The notes under the pieces were generated by a model. That model saw only the letters and a program-made list of their open reading frames with translations. It did not search any database and was not told the DNA's origin. Made by a program: the position numbers and the translations under genes. Positions 61,402 through 64,000 of a DNA stretch of 64,000 nucleotides are shown in pieces. Source of the DNA: Pseudoxanthomonas sp. NC8 (GTDB lineage Bacteria > Pseudomonadota > Gammaproteobacteria > Xanthomonadales > Xanthomonadaceae); assembly GCA_025232375.1 (NCBI GenBank), contig CP060419.1:1115001-1179000 (forward strand). The letters run 5' to 3'. The first letter of the stretch is position 1, and each line of letters starts with the position of its first letter.

Positions 61402-63850
61402 TCAGCGCCGGAATCCGCCGCCGCCCCGCATGGGCCGCGAGAACCCGCCGGCCGGGCGCTGGAAGCCGCCGGCCGGCCGGGACGCGCCACCGCTGCCACG
61501 CTGGTAAGCGCCCTCGCGTGCGCTGCGGTCGCGGTACAGTTCGTTGCGGGTCTGGCCATCGATGTTGCGGTTGTGCGGCTCGGGGCGCTCGACCGGTTTC
61601 CATTCGCCGTCCTGGTAGTGGTAGACGTTGCCGTCCTTGCCGGCATAGATGCTGTCGTTGATGTTGACCACGCCGCCGCGGTTGACTTCGCCGGTCTCGG
61701 AGTTGTAGCGGTAGCCGCCGGCGCCGCTGACGTCGACCTTGCTGCCGTCGCTGTTGATCGCACCGGCGCCAGCGGCGCCGTCCGGTCCCCTGACCTTGCC
61801 GCCGGCCATCTCGGTCACCCGTCCGGTCTCGGTGTTCACAACCGTGCGCGTGCCTCCGGCGACGCCCTGGCCGGTGTAGGGGTTGTAGGCCGCGCCCCCG
61901 GTTCCGCCGACCACGCGCCCGGTCTGCGGGTTGTAACGCGCTCCCTGCGCCGCGGCGCTGGTGGTGCCGGTGTAGACATTGGTGTTGACGAAGCCGCGGC
62001 CGACGCCACGGCCGCCGGTGCGTTCGTTGTAGTAGCCGCCGCGGAAGCCGCGGCCGACGTTGCCGGTATACGGATTGGCCCAGGCTCCCCCGGTGCCGCT
62101 GATCGCCACGTTGCCCCACTGGCCGTAGACGTTCCATGCCGCCGCACCGCCCCACCAGCCGCCCGGATAGCCCCACCACGGGCCCCACCACGGGGTGGGG
62201 GTAGTAGCCCCAGCCGAAGCCGAAGCTCCATCCGGCCCACGAACTCCAGCCGAAGTACACGCCCATGCCATAGGTGGCGGGGCATCCGTACCAGTAGTCG
62301 TAGACCTAGGGGGTTGCACGCATAGCCGGTGCCGTAGACGACCACGCCGCTGTTGACCACCGTGCCGTAGTAGCCGGGTGTGTAGCCGACGTGGACCTCG
62401 TCGCCGTCGCTGCCGTAGATCCGCACGTAGGTCACGTAATGCAAGGGCGAGCTGGTCGGGATCGAGTAGATCTCGGCCGGCACGCTGCTGGCCACCGTCC
62501 GGGGGCCGGTGGCCGATGGCGCGGTGAACCAGACGCCCTTGTCCACCGCATAGAACCCCCCGGCATGCCTGGATCACCGGCACCGCCGTGTTGAGCGCGT
62601 ACTGCAGCGTGGTCCCGGCGATCGCGTCGAACCGGGGCTCGCCGTCGTACTGGATCTGCAGGCGGGCCTCGTTGCGGTTCACGGTCGCCGTCTGCGGGAT
62701 GCTGTTGGCGATCAGCGATTCGAAGGCCTCGGGCGTGCCGGCGATCGACAATAAGGACGCTGCCCATCGGGTTGTCCGCGGGGATCCTGGCGAAGTCGGC
62801 CGGCAGCTTGTCCGGCGCGACGTACTGCCACGGCCCCTTGCTCGACGTCGCGGTGAACCAGCGCCCGGACACCAGTACATACCAGGCGTTGTCCTTGGCG
62901 CCGCTGATAAGGACGTCGGCGCCGGTGTTGGCGATGTAGCTCAGGGTGGTGCCGGGAATCGGCGTGAACTGCGGATCGCCATCGATAACGATCAGCTCGG
63001 TCGGCCCGGTCCGCAGCACGACCTCGGGGAACTTGCCCGCCGCCAGCGCCTTCTTCACGGTGTCCGGCGGATCGTCCAGCGTATCGATATAAGGTGCTGC
63101 CCGACCAGCTGGTCGGCGACCCCCTGCAGCGACTTGTCCACGGTCCGGGTCGCAGCCCCAGGGGTCCGCTGAGCGCGGCCGCGCTGGCCCACTGCCCGGC
63201 AACGCGCGTGTAGTAGCGCCCCTCGTGCTGGAGCAGCAGCGAGCGACTGTTGATGATCCGCTGCACGCCGGGCGTGCCCGTCGGCTTCAGCTTCGGCGTG
63301 CCGTCGTAAGGACCAGCAGTGCAGGCCCGAATGCGAACAGGATTTCCGGTGGTTCGTTCCTCACCGGCAACGAGGGCACCTTGAGGTCGGCGCGACCGAC
63401 CACCAGGGCGGCTTCGAGCTGGTCCAGGTCGATGGTGAAGGTCGAGCCGTCGCGGACGACGCTTCGCGCCATCTTCAGGTAACCGTCCTGCCGGTCCATC
63501 GCGGTCGGAAAGCTCGCGCGTTCGAAGGCGACATCGCGCAGCAGTACTTCGCGCGCCTCCTTGTCCACTTCGGTGGCGGCGCTGAACCAGACCACGCCGT
63601 AATCGAGGTTGTCGACCGGCTTGCCATCCGGTCCGGTTTCGGTGCCGCTTTTCACCGACATCGCGAACCGGCCCTTGAGCCGGTCGCCTTCCCAGCTGTC
63701 CATCTGCGGCTGGTAGACGGTGAAGGGGGTGTCGGACGAGACGTACTGGCGGGGGAAGGGCCGGGCATCGATCGCCGTCGGCGCCGCTGCAGACAGGTGC
63801 AACGGGAGCGACAGCAGGAGCGTGGCCAGCAGCAACGACACAATGCGCAT
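61402..63850 (-). CDS. Large secreted modular protein (carbohydrate-binding V/XII-like), heavily frameshifted
   Basis: Resembles proteins annotated as carbohydrate-binding family V/XII in xanthomonads; no function is known. Signal peptide MRIVSLLLATLLLSLPLHLS AAA, then an N-terminal domain, and repeated modules of the pattern GRYY..V.G.W..A.S..GPW...: HEGRYYTRVAGQW, NAWYVLVSGRWFTATSSKGP W, VWFTAPSATGP. PADFARIPADNPMGSVL and PAEIYSIPTSSPLHYV recur between them. Then a Gly/Tyr/Asn-rich repeat tail (NPYTGNVGRGFRGGYYNERT, YNPQTGRVVGG, YNPYTGQGVAGG) and a basic end FSRPMRGGGGFRR. About 816 residues in several frames. Confidence 0.7.
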
Positions 63851-64000
63851 AAGAATTTCCTCATGAGGCGTGTTGAATGCGCGGGTGGCACGCGCCGGCT
63901 GCTCGTGGTGACGATTCCGCCAACTCATCACCGGCACGCGGACATTTTGCGCTTGCGCGGTCGTGAAGCGAGGACGTCGAGCATTGGTCCTTCGGCTTAT

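Overview
The window is high-GC (roughly two-thirds or more G+C by eye) chromosomal DNA from a gammaproteobacterium of the Xanthomonadaceae/Lysobacteraceae (Lysobacter, Luteimonas or Pseudoxanthomonas-like). The evidence is the ribosomal protein sequences, the gene neighbourhoods (ribF-ileS-lspA-ispH, rpsP-rimM-trmD-rplS, lexA-recA-recX-alaS-csrA), and a perfect LexA palindrome of the TTAG-N6-TACTA type known from Xanthomonas and Xylella in front of lexA. Almost everything is housekeeping or conserved accessory content. I see no prophage, insertion sequence, CRISPR array, plasmid gene or rRNA.

Layout: 1-2355 phosphate acquisition (pstS, phosphate/polyphosphate porin) with a good Pho box; 2485-4394 nth, a hypothetical gene and an enoyl-CoA hydratase; 4563-7089 FKBP isomerase, DUF1289, Nudix and sulfurtransferase; 7254-9049 a divergent SDR/LysR pair; 9066-13731 a crotonase, a PCu(A)C copper chaperone, a thioesterase and uvrA; 14083-16277 rplU-rpmA-obgE and rpsT; 16400-23534 murJ, ribF, ileS, lspA, ispH; 23571-29026 MscS-type channel, tRNA-Thr, radA, PAP2 and a CcsA-like protein; 29151-33731 ffh, an aminotransferase class IV gene and rpsP-rimM-trmD-rplS; 33977-39278 MATE exporter, small lipoprotein, Hsp15, DUF937, katG; 39602-42429 WYL regulator, a 21-bp repeat array, GST, GFA and SRPBCC proteins; 42534-50427 mutS, dipeptidase, zinc-type CDF exporter, TonB receptor; 50509-50606 a long inverted repeat; 50846-53870 CinA-type amidase, UbiB and an XRE/DUF2975 pair; 53953-59739 the SOS/LexA cluster, alaS and csrA; 59821-63850 tRNA-Ser and an envelope pair (Omp85-type barrel plus a large secreted modular protein).

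The dominant feature of the raw sequence is damage. More than thirty indels break essential genes (recA, ileS, alaS, uvrA, mutS, obgE, csrA and others), and most sit exactly on CCTGG/CCAGG, with recurrent wrong strings such as CCTTGG, CTAAGG, CTATAGG, CTTAAGG and GGGTAAGG. A second group sits at TTATGG, and a few lie in C or G runs. I read these as base-calling or consensus errors, probably nanopore reads over a methylated CCWGG motif, and not as real pseudogenes. I therefore annotate whole genes across the shifts and say where they lie.

Functionally the genes fall into translation (L21, L27, L19, S16, S20, RimM, TrmD, IleRS, AlaRS, two tRNAs, Ffh, Obg), DNA repair and SOS (Nth, UvrA, MutS, RadA, LexA, RecA, RecX), envelope construction (MurJ, LspA, IspH, MscS, Omp85-like, porin, TonB receptor), and stress or detoxification (KatG, GST, GFA, MATE, CDF). 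The most interesting non-coding elements are the 21/42-bp palindromic minisatellite at 40350-40685 and the 98-bp inverted repeat at 50509-50606.
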